Source: Aquilaria yunnanensis
Lineage: Eukaryota > Streptophyta > Magnoliopsida > Malvales > Thymelaeaceae
Direction of reading: 5' to 3'
DNA length: 64,000 nt
NCBI GenBank assembly: GCA_039654915.1
Contig: CM077599.1
Location: 76,166,001 to 76,230,000 of the forward strand
In this document: positions 1 through 11,700 of the stretch, piece by piece
How the letters are laid out: each line of letters opens with the position of its first letter
Numbering within the stretch: the stretch's first letter is position 1
Position numbers and translations under genes: made by a program
The notes under the pieces: model-generated
Told to the model about the DNA's origin: nothing
Databases searched by the model: none
The model's input: only the letters and a program-made list of their open reading frames with translations

Positions 1-9
1 GATTCAACC

Positions 10-2010
10 ATGAATGTTGATGAAGGGCGACAAGGTAAGAGAAAACTTTCTTCCTTGGTCTGGGAACATTTTGAGAGGTTGCCTTGTGATAATAAAGATG
101 AGCAAATGGTGAAGTGTCTCAATTGTGGTATAGATTATAAATGCTCTCCTAAAAATGGTACAAGCACATTATGGGCTCACATTGAAAGGTGTTACAAGAA
201 CTTGTATGATGTGGGTGGTGATAAAAAGCAGCAACTTGTAGGTTTTAAAAGTGAAGGTAGTGCTGGGAATGGTACAACTGCTATTACTAATTGGAAATTT
301 GATCAGGAAGCATGCAGGAAAGCTTTAGTTCGCATAATTATTGTTGATGAGCTCCCCTTTAAAATGGTTGAGCGAAATGGTTTTCGAGATTTCATGAATG
401 TTGCTCAACCTAAGTTTAAAGTTCCTTCACGTACTATTGTGGCTAGAGATTGCCTTCATTTGTATTTGCAAAAAAAGAAATTTTGAGGAACTTCCTAAAG
501 ACAAAAACACAAAGGGTATGCCTTACCACCGATACTTGGACATCAATCCAAAATATAAGTTACATGTGTTTAACTATCCACTTCATTGACGAAGAATGGA
601 ACTTGCATAAAAGTATTCTTAACTTTTATCCCATTCATAGTCATAAAGGTGAAGAAGTTGGTAAGGCACTTGAAAAATGTTTGCTTGATTGGGGGATATA
701 AAAAGTATTAACTATAACAGTTGATAATGCCTTTTCCAATGATCTTTGTCTTTCTTACTTGAGGAAAAAAATGAAAGATGAAAGTGTTTTGAATGAAGAG
801 TTTCTTCATATGAGGTGTTGTGCACACATTATTAACCTTATTGTGAAAGATGGTTTGGGAGAGATTCATGATTCCATTGTTCGTATTCGGGGTGCTGTGA
901 GGTATGTTAGAACTTCTCCAATTAGATCAAGAAAATTCAAGGAAAGTGTTGAAGCTATCAAGATTGATTGTAAGGGGCTTCTTTGTTTGGATATAGAGAC
1001 TAGGTGGAATTCCACTTATATGATGCTGGATGCAACTTGTAAGTTTCAAAAGGCATTTGAGAACTTATGAGACCATGATTTCCAATATCAGTATGATCTC
1101 TTGGATAAGAATGACATTCCTTCAGATGATGATTGGGAAAATGCTAAGACAATGGTTCAATTCCTAAAGCAGTTTTATGAAACAACAAATCGTGTATCAG
1201 GATCATTGTATATGACCGCCAACAAATTTTTTTCATGAAATTTATGGAATTAAGGTGGCAATGAATGAGATGAAAAATAGTGATGATGCTATTATGAAAT
1301 TCATGGTTGAAAAAATGATGCATAAGTTTGAGAAATATTAGGGGAATATAAAAAAAATGAATGCATTGCTTTTCATTGCGGTTATTCTTGATCCTAGATA
1401 CAAGTTTGATTTTGTTAAGTGGAGTTTTACTAATGCTTATGGAGTTAAAAAAGGGGCTGAAATGGCTGCGTCGGTAGAGGGTAAGTTGGTTACAATGTTT
1501 GAGGAGTACAATGCTGCGACCACCTCTGGCCAATCAAGTTCTGTGGTCGAACAAGAAGCAATTGCTTCAAAAAAAGACTAGGCATGGTGGGCTGCCTCCT
1601 TTTGGCAGTGGTAAGGATCATATAAAGTCCTTATATAGGAAGCATAAACAACAATAGAATTATGTTGATCATAAATCTAAGTTAGAGAAATACCTGACTA
1701 AAAACATTGTTGATGATGATGATGAATTTGATATATTGAAGCGGTGGAAGAACAATGGTAGTAACTATAATGTTCTTTCAAAGATGGCAAGAGATGTTTT
1801 AGGTATACCGATTTCCACCGTTGCTTCCGAGAGTGCATTTAGCACTGGAGGTCGAGTGCTTGACACTTTCCGTAGCTCTTTGACCCCCAAAATAGTAGAA
1901 GCACTTGTTTGTTCTCAAGATTGGTTAAGAGCTACACCACTTTTATTTGAGGTTGAGGAAAGAATTGATGAGCTCAAACAAATTGAAACAGGTAAATTAA
2001 TTTTTTTTAT
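10..2010 (+). pseudogene. hAT transposase (zinc finger BED, RICESLEEPER-like), broken
   Basis: Seen in order: an N-terminal BED-type zinc finger (residues ~15-65 from the ATG at 10, with the CLNC pair and the later H...C ligands), a hAT RNase-H-like core in another frame (450-1070: TTDTWTS, TVDNAFSND, CAHIINLIVKDGL, TRWNSTYMMLDA), an ALLFIAVILDPRYKF block (~1357-1420), and the hAT C-terminal dimerisation region (1780-1960: STVASESAFSTGGRVLD). In living relatives this enzyme excises and reinserts the element. Here it is split by stops at 484, 699 and 1068 and by frameshifts, with more stops near 1236-1340 and 1640-1660, so no full-length protein can be made. Family assignment is firm; activity is excluded. 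Confidence 0.88.
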
Positions 2011-2539
2011 ATCTATGGTTAGTAAATTAGTATATATGTATCTTGATACTTTTTTTTATACTATTTACATGTTGATGATTGTCAGAGTTTTCCACAAAAA
2101 CACCTAAGTCATCTTTTACTCCCAATCCCAGTGGTAATTGAAATGTTTTTCTTCCATTCCTCTTTTAGGTAAGAATGCATTTTTTTTTACTTTTGTTTTC
2201 ATAACTCATTCAAAGATAATAGATTGATATTGTTTTGTTTGATTGTAAATGATATTTTAGGCACCATTGTCTAGGCATTGAGATTCAAGGAAGACATCTT
2301 TGATTTGACAGTCTATGATACTGGAATGTTGCAGATAAAGAGTTTCTTATTTATGTGTTTTGGTGATAACAAATAGACAATATGTTTCATATGCGTGTAT
2401 GGTTTAGGATGATAACTTTGACTTGTTTGATATTTTTATTTCTTATGTGTGTTCATTTTATGGATTGGATTGGATTGTATTTAATTTTGTTGTCTATGTT
2501 ATGTGATTATACTAATTATTCCAAGTTAGTATAATAGAT

Positions 2540-2717
2540 TTTTGACGTAAAAAAACTGCAATCAAACTGCAACCAAACCGCAATTATGCGGTCTGGTTTT
2601 TTCCGAATTCGAATATAAAGTGGTGCAGTTATGGTTTCTAAAGTGTGAAACCGCTTAGTATGTGGTGCGGTTATGGGTTTGACCCTAAACCGCAATAAAC
2701 CGCACCATGAACACCCA
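2540..2717 (+). repeat. hAT right subterminal region and inverted-repeat end
   Basis: Repeated AAACTGCA, AAACCGCA and TGCGGT words in both orientations are packed into about 180 bases after the transposase. Such subterminal repeats are usual binding sites for hAT transposase. The exact last base is inferred from the outermost GGGTGTTCATGG-type motif (minus strand). Confidence 0.5.
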
Positions 2718-3327
2718 TAAGTCTTATATCCAAGCACTATTGAGTAAATTATAAAATCACATTAGAGAGAGAACTAGAGCATAACTTGATCAACATTAAA
2801 TTCGATGGCATAAGCTAGAACTCTATAGATATTTAGAAAAAATTGTGAAATCTTAGATAAACAAGCCAACTTAGATCTACTGGTTTTGGATTTGTTAGCT
2901 ATGTGTTAGTGTAACCTCTAAACAATTTGAGATACATCTTAGATCTTGGTAAAATCATCTATGGATACATACATTTGCATGTATTAAGCTTTAATAAGGC
3001 ATAATTACTGTTTATTAATACTATGATCATATTTCCTTATGATTAAATTGGCTATATTCTATAAACTATTATAGGCAGAAGTATTGTTGTTAAGCTTTTC
3101 GGCAGGATTACTAGTTATATGTGGTGATTGGTGAACTTGATACCTAATATTTAGGTTTAGTGACTAAATGATGGGTTCAAGTAGTGAAACATGTGAAACA
3201 AAAAAGTAAATGAAGCTTATAGGGACTGGAAGTAAGGATATAAATAAGCTCAAAAACTGATTTTCTGAATATATAAAAAAAATTGATTTTTAAACCCCAA
3301 AATAATTTGGCTGCTAAAAAGTGCATT
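2718..3327. other. AT-rich spacer, nothing recognised
   Basis: No coding signature, RNA gene or terminal inverted repeat is visible between the hAT end and the tandem duplication. Confidence 0.5.
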
Positions 3328-3714
3328 GAAATTGGTTAGAATGACAAAGTTAGAACTAATTAAAAGGCAAGTCCATAGCAGCTAATAAAGTGGTAAAATG
3401 CTTGGACATCCCTGACCCCCAACTAGGTTTAACTCCCACTAATAGTGCATTGTATGCCCACATTACAATTTGTGGCTTGAAATTCTCCATATTTCAAAAA
3501 ACAAGCAAATTTCTCCCAATTTATGACTTGAAATTGGTTAGAATAACAAAGTTAAAACTAATTAAAAAGGCAAGTCCTCAACAGCCAGTATGGTGGTAAA
3601 ATGCTTGGACATCCCTGGCTACCAATTAGGTTTAACTCTCACCAATAGTGCACCCACATTACAATTTATGACTTGAAATTCTCCATGTTTCAAAAAACAT
3701 GCAAATTTCCACCA
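3328..3714. repeat. Two-copy tandem duplication, ~200-bp unit
   Basis: Copy 1 begins at 3328 (GAAATTGGTTAGAATGACAA) and copy 2 at 3530 (GAAATTGGTTAGAATAACAA). Both continue through a shared block containing GTGGTAAAATGCTTGGACATCCCTG, though copy 2 has a short deletion around 3650. The copies are roughly 90% identical. A short open frame within it (3390-3599) spans the copy junction and is not a gene. Confidence 0.85.
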
Positions 3715-4505
3715 GATTTTCCTAGATATCCTATTTTACCCCTTAAATATATACATTGTAATGCTTTTGAGTAAAAAAAAAAACTAAAAGGAAAAAATGG
3801 CTTAAATAAACTCTAATTAACTTGAAATTCTTCAGACATTTAGAAATAGGTAAAAGAAACAAATTTCACATGAAAATTTTGAATTTCAGAGTACTAGCTT
3901 TTGTTTTTCTTTTAATGTCTTTGAATCTATGTCCGATCCACCTCGTTATCATCCCTACTATCAAGGCTACCTTATAAGCCCTTGGGGCTTGGACTAGCTT
4001 TTGTTTTTCTTTTAATGGTTTCGAAGAGTTAATGGTAATGATAATGTTATCTGGAATCGATATGCCTGGAACAAAAACATTTTAGAGTTTTACGCAACTT
4101 AAAGTAAGCACAAAATCTTCATTACATTTGTAGAAAATTGTTGGTCAGGAAGGAGAAAAAAATATAGGAAAAAAAAAGAAAAAGAAGAAAATCAAATGAA
4201 ATTTGGACAAAAACATTTATTTTTTTTCCTATATGAACATTTAGTATTTCATGAAATTTAGTTATAAAATTGATAGAATGACCAATATTAGGAAATAGTT
4301 AGTTAGATTAAGAACTTTAACAGAACAAATTGAAGGTAAGGTCTCAAATAAAGAAAAAAAATAAATTATGGGACCATTTATGAATTTTACGTTATTACTC
4401 CTATAAGCCAGTCAAATGTGGATGAGGGTATGCTGGTAAATCTCCTGAAATATTAGACACAGGTTATATATGAGCTTGGTTTATAGTGAAATTGAATATA
4501 GGCAA
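3715..4505. other. AT-rich spacer, nothing firm
   Basis: Only a short direct repeat of CTAGCTTTTGTTTTTCTTTT (about 3895 and 3994) and poly-A/poly-T runs are seen. No gene or element end is supported. Confidence 0.5.
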
Positions 4506-4514
4506 AAACCAAAA
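4506..4514. repeat. Left 9-bp target site duplication of the MULE
   Basis: AAACCAAAA lies immediately outside the left terminal inverted repeat and is repeated exactly at 11701-11709. Confidence 0.9.
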
Positions 4515-4658
4515 GGCGTAAAGGTAGAATTAGCCCTCAAACTTGCTCCACTTGATGACAGTGCCCCCTGAACATGGAAACGGCCTAACTCAACCCCTTA
4601 ACTTGAAAAAAATTGGGTACTTTAGCCCCTGGCATGCATATCACATGACTCAAATAAA
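4515..4658 (+). repeat. MULE left terminal inverted repeat
   Basis: Begins GGCGTAAAGGTAGAATTAGC and aligns for ~145 bases, with scattered mismatches, to the reverse complement of 11552-11700. Shared blocks include TTGCTCCACT, GCCCCCTGAACATGGAA and CACTTTAG/TACTTTAG. Confidence 0.9.
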
Positions 4659-5188
4659 TGTAAATGGTGTTTTTCTCCATTAAAGATTTCGCTGTTGAAG
4701 GCGCGATTAAGCAGAGAAAAGGGTGCCAAAATACTCTGGGAGGAAGGAAAAGCAAAGTCTTTCATTTTTAAGCAAATCAAATGGACCGAATGGAATCTAT
4801 ATGAAAAGAAAAAGAGATCAGGGGAGACATCAAAAAGTGAAAGAAGCAGAGATTTTTGAAGAAATCAATTGCTATTAACATTAAGCAGAGACAAAAAGAA
4901 AAGGGTAAGACCACTTAGTTGATATGCGTATTGTATTATATTTGGCAACCTGGGTGTTTGTATAATGAGTTTGGTTATGGGAATAAAATATTTAACAAAT
5001 GAGATTGGATATTTTTTGTGTAATGGTGATGGTTGTCTAATAGATATGTGGGTAATTATTTACTAATTGAGTTTTTGTGTGTCGATGATGGTGGGATGTG
5101 TTATAATTGTTTATGATCATTGGTCTTTGTTTTTTTGTTGCTTTATGGGTGTCCATTAATATGTGGTTGCTATTTATTTAGGGTGCAA

Positions 5189-8100
5189 ATGGAGGAAATA
5201 AATATAAGAATTTACTATGGTGGTATAATGTTGCGGGAGCCGATTGTGAAGTATGTTGGCCATAATGTGTATGAGAAAAAAATTGATAAGGACTTGATCA
5301 CATATTGGGTATTTGAAGATACAGTAAAAAAGCTTGGCTACCAACCTACTGATGTGAAAAAAATTTACTACAAAGTCCTAGGAAAGCATCTTAATGTTGG
5401 ACTAAGAGAGTTATTCGACGATGCAAGTGTTTTAGATATAGTAGGTTGAATGGGAAAGTAAAGGTTTATGTGGAACATGTGGTGGATGTGTCATGCAAGG
5501 GCCTAGGTGGTCTCATTTCACCTGATCCTTACCATAGCCTTATAAATGAGGCAGCTGGTGAATGCATTAATAAGGCCAAGGAAAAATAATAATTTATTGA
5601 GGCAAAGCAAAAAGAACAATTTATTGATATAAGCTCGGGTTTAAGGTGAGAAGTGGTGAAGAAATCGATGCGTATGGATGTTTAAATGGTAATGAGAGAG
5701 AAATAGAATCAGATGGAATCGATGATGATTCAAAGAATGATGCTGAAGATTTTAGGGAAGAATGTGAAAAGAGAGCTTAATAATATTGGGAAAACAATTT
5801 TCATGGGTGAAGATGAGGAAATAGATGATGCAATATATAAAGTAAGAGAATTTTATAACCCTACTTCATTCATAAGTAGTGTGTGTTGCCTAGAAGAGCA
5901 GGTTAAAATTGTGGATATCATAGGAAGAGGAAAAAAGGGTCCAAATACAAGTAGGCGTGGTGACAGTGTTAATGATGACAATGTTTTTGATCTAGATAAC
6001 TCAGATGTTAGAAGCTTTAGTTCAAGGAATGATGATGATGAGAATAGAAGTTTGTCAAAGAGGCTAATTAAATTCCCTAGGTATGATGAGAATGCAAAGG
6101 AAGTTAAATTTTTTGTTGGCCTGAGTTTCATCGATAGTAAGCAGTGTAGAAGGGCATTAAAGAAGTATAGTATAACCAAGAGATATGATTATGTGTACCT
6201 GAAGAATGAAGCAGGGAGAATTAGGGCAAAATGTAAGGTGGAAAGTTGTCCATGGTTATTTTTTACATCTTTTGAGAAGTTTTAAAACAAGAAGTACTTT
6301 GTGGTTAAAAAGTATATTGGTAGGCATGACTGTCAAAGAATGTTTAAAATATCGAGAGCAAATTGTCCATGGATTGCAACAACATTTTGCATCTTTAATT
6401 GGTGGTCACCTAGGATTGAAGACTAGTTTTATTCAGGATATAGTTAAGAAGCGATTCCATCTTGATGTTACAAGATATCAGTGCAAAAGAGCAAAAAAAG
6501 TCATAAGGCATATGTTGGAGAGGGATATAAGGCATGAGTACGTGAAGTTGCATGACTACGCGAAGGCATTAATGGCTACGAATCTAGGAAGCAATGTAGA
6601 TATTGAGGTGGAATATAAAGGACCTGGTTGTCCTCCATTTTTCAAACAGTTCTATGTTTGTTTGGCAGCTTTGAGAAACGGTTTTCTAGCTGGGTGTAGG
6701 ACATTCTTAGGTTTAGATAGATGTTTCTTGAAAGCCATGGTGAAAGGCTAAATTCTGACCTCCATAGGAAATGACGCAAATAACCAAATGTTTCCTTTAG
6801 CATGGGCTATTTGTTGAGGTTGAATGTACAACCTCTTGGGAATGGTTCTTGCATCATTTAAAGATGGACATAGAAACAATGGACAGTAAAGGATGAAGTT
6901 TCATGTCTAATCAACAAAAGGTATTCTCTCATTTTTTTCTTTGACAAACGTAACTTTCTTGATGTTATTTGTCTTTATTTGTTTTAACTAACAATAAATT
7001 GTTGGATTATAGGGCCTTCTCAATGTAGTGTCTGATATATTTCCACAGGTTGAGCATAGATTATGTTCTAGGCATATCTATAATAACTAGTACCCTAAAT
7101 ACAAAGGTGAAGCACTAAAACAAGCTTTTTATGCTGTAGGCAAGGCTCCGAATATGTTTTCACTTCAAAAACGACTTGATGAGTTAGGTAGATAGAAGTT
7201 TAGAGCGAAAGAAGATGTCTTGCGTATGGATACAAGAAAGTGGTGTAAAGCATTTTTTTCACCATCCATCAAGTGTGATTATGTAGATAATAATAGTTTC
7301 AAAGCCTTCAATTTTGTTTTGGTTGGCTCAAGAAACAAGCCTATAATCACTATGCTTGAGGAGATAAGACAATTTGTGATGGAGCGAATAGTACAAAGAA
7401 GAAGGTTCACTGCAAAATGACGAGATGAGTATGGTAACAAAATTATGGAAATTTTGCATGAGAATATTGCCGAGAAATATAGGTGGAAGGTGAAATAGAA
7501 TGAGGAAGATGGTTATGAGGTGAGGTTTGGGATGACCCAATATGCTGTTCGTTTAGATGTCAAATTTTGCAATTGCAACAATTGGGCATTGTTCGGAATA
7601 CCTTGTCCACATGCAGTTACAGCTATATTACAAAAAGGAAATGATCCTAAGAAATTCATTGACAGCATTTATAAGAAAGATATGTTTGTCAAAGTATATG
7701 AATATTCTATGGGTCTTATGCAGGCAGTGACGAAATTATGTAGGTGCAGGGGGTGCCGCTGGCCCCTTAAAAATTTTGAAAAAATTTAAATATAGGCACT
7801 TAATTGGTTAATTCAAGAGAAATTAGGGACTGAAAAATGCATTTTTGCCCCAAAAAATAATGGAAGAATATGAAGATAGGGGGCAGTGAGGTAAGCACTA
7901 AAGAAAGCAGTGACCAAATGAGTAATTATTCCCTCTAGCCTTAAACAGATATTCGAACATGGCCTAAATGCACCATTAGTCCTCCAAATTTTTCAACTTG
8001 TACAAGTTGCATCCTAATCTTTGAATTAGTACAAATTAGTCCCAATCTCCAGCTTTGCCTCATCGCGATGCCCTCCATCTCCTTCGGGCTTAGTCGACTC

Positions 8101-8606
8101 TGCCGGGCTCACCCCCTTGAACCAAAAATCTTGGTTCCGCCACTATATGCGGGGTGAAGAATTTTGGGAAGATAGTGGCTTAGGTCCATTGTTGGCCCCT
8201 CTTGGGAGGCCAATGCTAGGAAGGCCAAGGAAAAAGAGAAAAAAATCAAGAAATGAGCCTGCCAAGGGTACTTTCAAGCTTCCTAGGCATGGCGAACAAT
8301 GCATTGTTCAATATGCAAAGATGCTATTCATACCAAGAAATCATGCCTTATGAAGGTTTTGGAATTTTCTTATTTTTCTAGTTTTGGGCATACACCACGT
8401 AGTATGTTTTGTGCCTTGTTAATTGATTGTGTGTGTTCATCTTTTTAGAGACATGGAGGGATGAATGATGAACTCATTGGTGGTACTCAATAGAGGGGTT
8501 CTATTCCAACAACATCAGGTTTGGGTCATATGTCAAGTGGAGCTCCAACAGTGTCACAAAGATCTGTAGGTAAGATAAAAAAAACTCACTATCCGCAAGT
8601 GTTTTA
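5189..8606 (+). pseudogene. MuDR/MURA-type MULE transposase, multiply disrupted
   Basis: Domains appear in family order although the frame is broken. An N-terminal PB1-like MuDR domain follows the ATG at 5189 (IRIYYGG, KYVGHNVYE, LGYQPTD, GLRELFDDA). The Mutator DNA-binding domain lies at 6090-6285 (FFVGLSFIDSKQCRRALKKY). The catalytic core starts at 6690-6740 (CRTFLGLDRCFLK, first acidic residue in GLD). An intron (6921-7012, GT..AG) follows. The SWIM zinc finger is at 7565-7620 (CNCNNW...GIPCPHA), then a basic GRPRKKRKK tail and a C-terminal stretch near 8500-8606. Stops at 5447, 5587, 7198, 7418 and 7497 among others, plus the MITE at 7725, abolish function. The usual SDxQKGL aspartate reads as asparagine (SNQQKGL, ~6906-6920). 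Confidence 0.88.
7717..8153. mobile_element. hAT-like MITE (7725-8145, 421 bp) with 8-bp target duplication, inside the MULE transposase
   Basis: The element runs from CAGTGACGAAATTATG at 7725 to a right end whose reverse complement is TAGTGGCGGAACCAAG at 8145. It is flanked by TATGCAGG (7717-7724) and TATGCGGG (8146-8153), an 8-bp duplication with one mismatch. Taking out the element plus one copy of the duplication restores an open frame that continues the MULE protein after the SWIM finger (MGLM then RGEEFW), which confirms both boundaries. It has no coding capacity. TIR sequence and 8-bp duplication place it in the hAT superfamily. Confidence 0.88.
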
Positions 8607-8745
8607 AAGAATTACATTGCTATCACCTGTTTTAAAAGCAGTTGCTTGACATTTAGCAAGTACCCACGGGTTTTGCACATGTTTATTAGTGTAGAAAGTG
8701 TTAGGAGGCATTATTTTTACGTTTATTTCCTTGTCTTCATGGCAG

Positions 8746-8884
8746 GTGAACAGGTTTCTGGTGATGGTCATTCATGATTTGCTAAATTTATGTGAAATAA
8801 ACAAAGGGAAAAATGACAAAGCAGTCATTGCGAGTAATATCCTTTTGGCAGGTATGTCATGGGGCAATATCCAAAAATTTTTAT
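8746..8884 (+). pseudogene. Captured fragment of exportin-1 (XPO1/CRM1)
   Basis: Translation from 8746 gives [20 protein letters not shown] followed by [11 protein letters not shown], then after ~10 bases ending in an AG splice-like site, [10 protein letters not shown]. Known plant exportin-1, the receptor that carries leucine-rich NES cargo out of the nucleus with Ran-GTP, reads almost the same here ([20 protein letters not shown]..., then YVVGQYPRF). Two adjacent exons are thus represented, with the intron between them nearly lost. The fragment is about 45 residues of a ~1075-residue protein and cannot function as a receptor. It lies downstream of the transposase in the same orientation; a GTAAG donor at 8570 and the AG at 8745 could splice the two together. 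Confidence 0.85.
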
Positions 8885-10190
8885 ATGTTTGTTTTTTTGT
8901 CTATAATTCATGACGGTTTCATGTTATTGTTATGCCTTTTCAAGCTTTTTCTTTGGGAAACCAACCTATAAATGTTAAGATTGTTTTGACTTGTAATAAA
9001 CTTGATATTGTGGATTACTTTCATGAATTGAATAACTGGTAAATAGGATGTGAATATGTTCCAGTTGCCTCTTTACAGCATAATTTGTTATGTTCATTAC
9101 TAGGCTTACCCCTATCATCTCATTGTTACAGTGTGGCTCAGGTTGATCAGTTGCACCGATCAAAGCTAGTTTTGTGGCTCATGTTGGGTGTAGGAATGTT
9201 GGCACATGAGCCCTATAGATATCTTTTGCATGTGATTGTCTATTCAGTGGACATTACAGGGGATTCTGATTCAAAAAAGCTTTAAAGAGCATGGACTGGT
9301 CTGATTTTGGTCAAGTGTAACCAAAACCTGTATGTTTAAAATGATAATGTATTACTTAGATTCTTCTCCTATTTTTTGCTGCTTTGGAAGGATGTTTGAG
9401 AGATAAGATAATGTGCAACACTGCAATTTCATTAGCTGTAAAACATTATTCATATTCCCTGTATTATTGTACCTCTATAATATGTGACTTATAAGGATAT
9501 CCTTCATACCAGATTTTTCTTCTTTTGCCTGTTATGGTTTTCTGCTTGTACTTTCATGTGCAGGATTTTCTCGTTTTGTTAGTTCGGGAAGCATGAAATT
9601 ACAATGGAGAGTGAACCACTTTTGCTTTATATCTTTTATAGGCAGGCTTTATGAAGGGGACTGCAATCAACAAAATCATTAGATTAAGTATCGCTTGGAG
9701 CCACCATCATAATGTCAATGATCTTTATTTCTTCAATGCATTCATTTTCTTTCCTTTTCAAGTAATGTGTTCTTAGAAATGCCGATGATCCTTGATTTTG
9801 GAAGGAAAACCAATCTTCTGAAGAGTTCGTTATCTGTTAATCCAGGTTTTGTATCTGTGTTCAATGATGTGTCTCTTTTACCTTAATTGGAGAAAGTTCA
9901 GTTACAAGTTGGTCTGAAACTTGGTTTCAAGTGGGAAACTTTAATATCAATGCCATGTACTTGTTTTTTTGGTATACGAAGTTTTTAGATGTATCTGAAT
10001 TGTTTCGACAACTTCATAATTGCATGCGAACAAAATCGGTTATAAAATACAAAGTTATTGCCAACTCCTCAAAGTAACAAAATTTTCACCATTTTCTCAT
10101 TACAAAGTGAATGAAGAGTACATAGCTCATTCGTAATTCCTGCAACATACAAAACCCTATAAACAACACAACTGGTTGCTACCTCATTTT
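8885..10190. other. MULE interior of unknown origin
   Basis: About 1.3 kb between the exportin-1 fragment and the GRF relic. It holds short open stretches (for example 9085-9285) and splice-like AG sites (about 9563 and 9643) but no recognisable protein family. It may be intron or untranslated sequence carried with the captured gene; that is a guess. Confidence 0.4.
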
Positions 10191-10193
10191 CCA

Positions 10194-11275
10194 CTACATT
10201 AAACACCTACACAGCCAACATAACATAGCTACAACAGAGATAACAGCAACACATATACAAAATCCCAAACTAACACAAACTTTAACTTCAGCCACCTTCA
10301 GTTGTATACTTTCCAATTGGTGCAGTATTAGCTCATCCAGCTTCTCATTTGCTTGCCCTTTACCATATAACAGTTGCGACACTTGGATCTTCAATGCTCA
10401 AAGTTCATTTTCCAATTCTTTCTCCTTCATTCGAAACTCAACAATCACCTCTTTCACACGCTCCGAAAATTCATCATCCATCCATGCAAAAAATCAACAA
10501 TCCTTTGTTGTCTGCAAATAAAGCATAAAACCATACTTATTCATTCTTTTTGAATAAATCTATTGCCTTCAACGCACAGGTCTTTCTCAGTCATTTGGTA
10601 TTTCCCCATTGTAAGCATAAGCTTTTTAGTAACAAACACGTTTATGTTCACAAATTAGGGGACCAAATGACTAACAAACACAAAATCACACTACAGAAGA
10701 AACGAATTAGGGAACCAAATGACTGAGAAAAAAACAATCACACTACAATAGAACCAAATGACTGAGAAACACATTCATGTATACAAATTAGGGAACCAAA
10801 TGATTGACAATCAAAATATGTATTCCAAACAAAATTTGAGTTGGTGAAAAACATGTATCCCATATAACTCTATTTCTCTGTAAATCCTTGCTAATTCTTA
10901 AATTTTGATTGATCAGAACATCGCCAATACCCATGAACCAAAGTGCATGCTTAAATAGCATAAAAGATAGAGCACCAAGAACATGGTAAACACCGGGACA
11001 AATTCATGGTTACCTTTAACGCCATATTGCACAAACAAAATTGCAGTAAAATACACACAACAAAATGGCATAAAAAAACATGCATTTACCTCCGGACATT
11101 AAAACTGCAAATTTAGGAGGTCCGGAGGAACTACATCAGAAATTAGAATAATAGAAACATAAAAACAAAATGAAAATAATTACTCTACTTACCCCATAAT
11201 AACGGCATCTGTAGAATCTTCGCAAGAAATTTTCCTCTTCACATTATGTTGTCCTGCAACTTGCTCGAATACCAT
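10194..11275 (-). pseudogene. GRF zinc-finger / C-terminal transmembrane protein relic
   Basis: Read on the minus strand, an ATG at 11275 opens a short exon ending at a GTAAG donor (11193-11192), and an acceptor-like TTTGCAG lies near 10512. The following exon shows the end of a GRF zinc finger as DC-stop-FFAWMDDEF (10460-10500), then a charged coiled-coil stretch (ERVKEVIVEFRMKEKELENEL, then a TGA stop at ~10398) and LKIQVSQLLYGKGQANEKLDE. It ends in a hydrophobic span (FCICVAVISVVAMLCWLC) just before the stop at 10194. Plant GRF-finger proteins with this finger, coiled coil and tail-anchor layout are common next to MULE transposases. Two in-frame TGA stops and the missing front half of the finger mark it as dead. 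Confidence 0.6.
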
Positions 11276-11551
11276 GCTTGCAATTCGGAGCGTCTGATTC
11301 AACTGTCCTTGCCTCTGACGATGCTGAGGAGTAGCGAGATGACATTAAACCAGAAACTTTGGCCCTAACAAAGCAACACTCAACTGGGTTTCATTCAAAT
11401 TGCCGCACGCCAATTTACCCCAAACCTTAAAATTTTCCCACCATCCTAGTGATTTCCCCCCAATTCCTAACTATTCGCAGTTTCCCGACTAATTTACCTA
11501 CTTTATAGTGCCTTTAGTAGAAAAAGCCTAACAGAGAGAAGCGACGTTAGG

Positions 11552-11700
11552 TTTATTTGAGTCACGTGATATACACATCGGGCAAAAAGACTAAAGTGCC
11601 CCATTTTTTCAACTTAAGGGGCCGAGTTGGGCCACTTCCATGTTCAGGGGGCAATGTCACCGAGTGGAGCAAGTTCAAGGGCCAATTTTGCCTTTAACCC
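11552..11700 (-). repeat. MULE right terminal inverted repeat
   Basis: The reverse complement starts GGGTTAAAGGCAAAATTGGC and matches the left repeat at 4515-4658. It is followed by the second copy of the 9-bp duplication at 11701-11709. Confidence 0.9.

Larger units (their letters stand above)
1..2717 (+). mobile_element. hAT-superfamily DNA transposon, 5' end outside or at window edge, decayed
   Basis: The segment holds a broken hAT transposase followed by a right end rich in GCGGTTT/AAACCGC motifs (about 2540-2717). Read on the minus strand, the outer edge near 2717 begins GGGTGTTCATGGTGCGG, which resembles the termini of plant RICESLEEPER/Ac-type hAT elements. The left terminus is not in view, so neither the 8-bp target duplication nor full length can be checked. 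The element is inactive: its reading frame is interrupted several times. Confidence 0.75.
4515..11700 (+). mobile_element. Complete Mutator-like element (MULE), 7186 bp, MuDR type, inactive
   Basis: Bounded by ~145-bp terminal inverted repeats (4515-4658 and 11552-11700) flanked by an identical 9-bp target duplication, the hallmark of Mutator transposition. Inside on the plus strand is a decayed MuDR transposase (5189-8606), then a fragment of an exportin-1 gene (8746-8884). On the minus strand lies a GRF zinc-finger/transmembrane gene relic (10194-11275). A hAT MITE is inserted in the transposase (7725-8145). The perfect target duplication points to a fairly recent insertion, yet the transposase has several stops. 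Either it moved using a transposase from elsewhere or decayed afterwards; the sequence does not decide. Confidence 0.92.
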
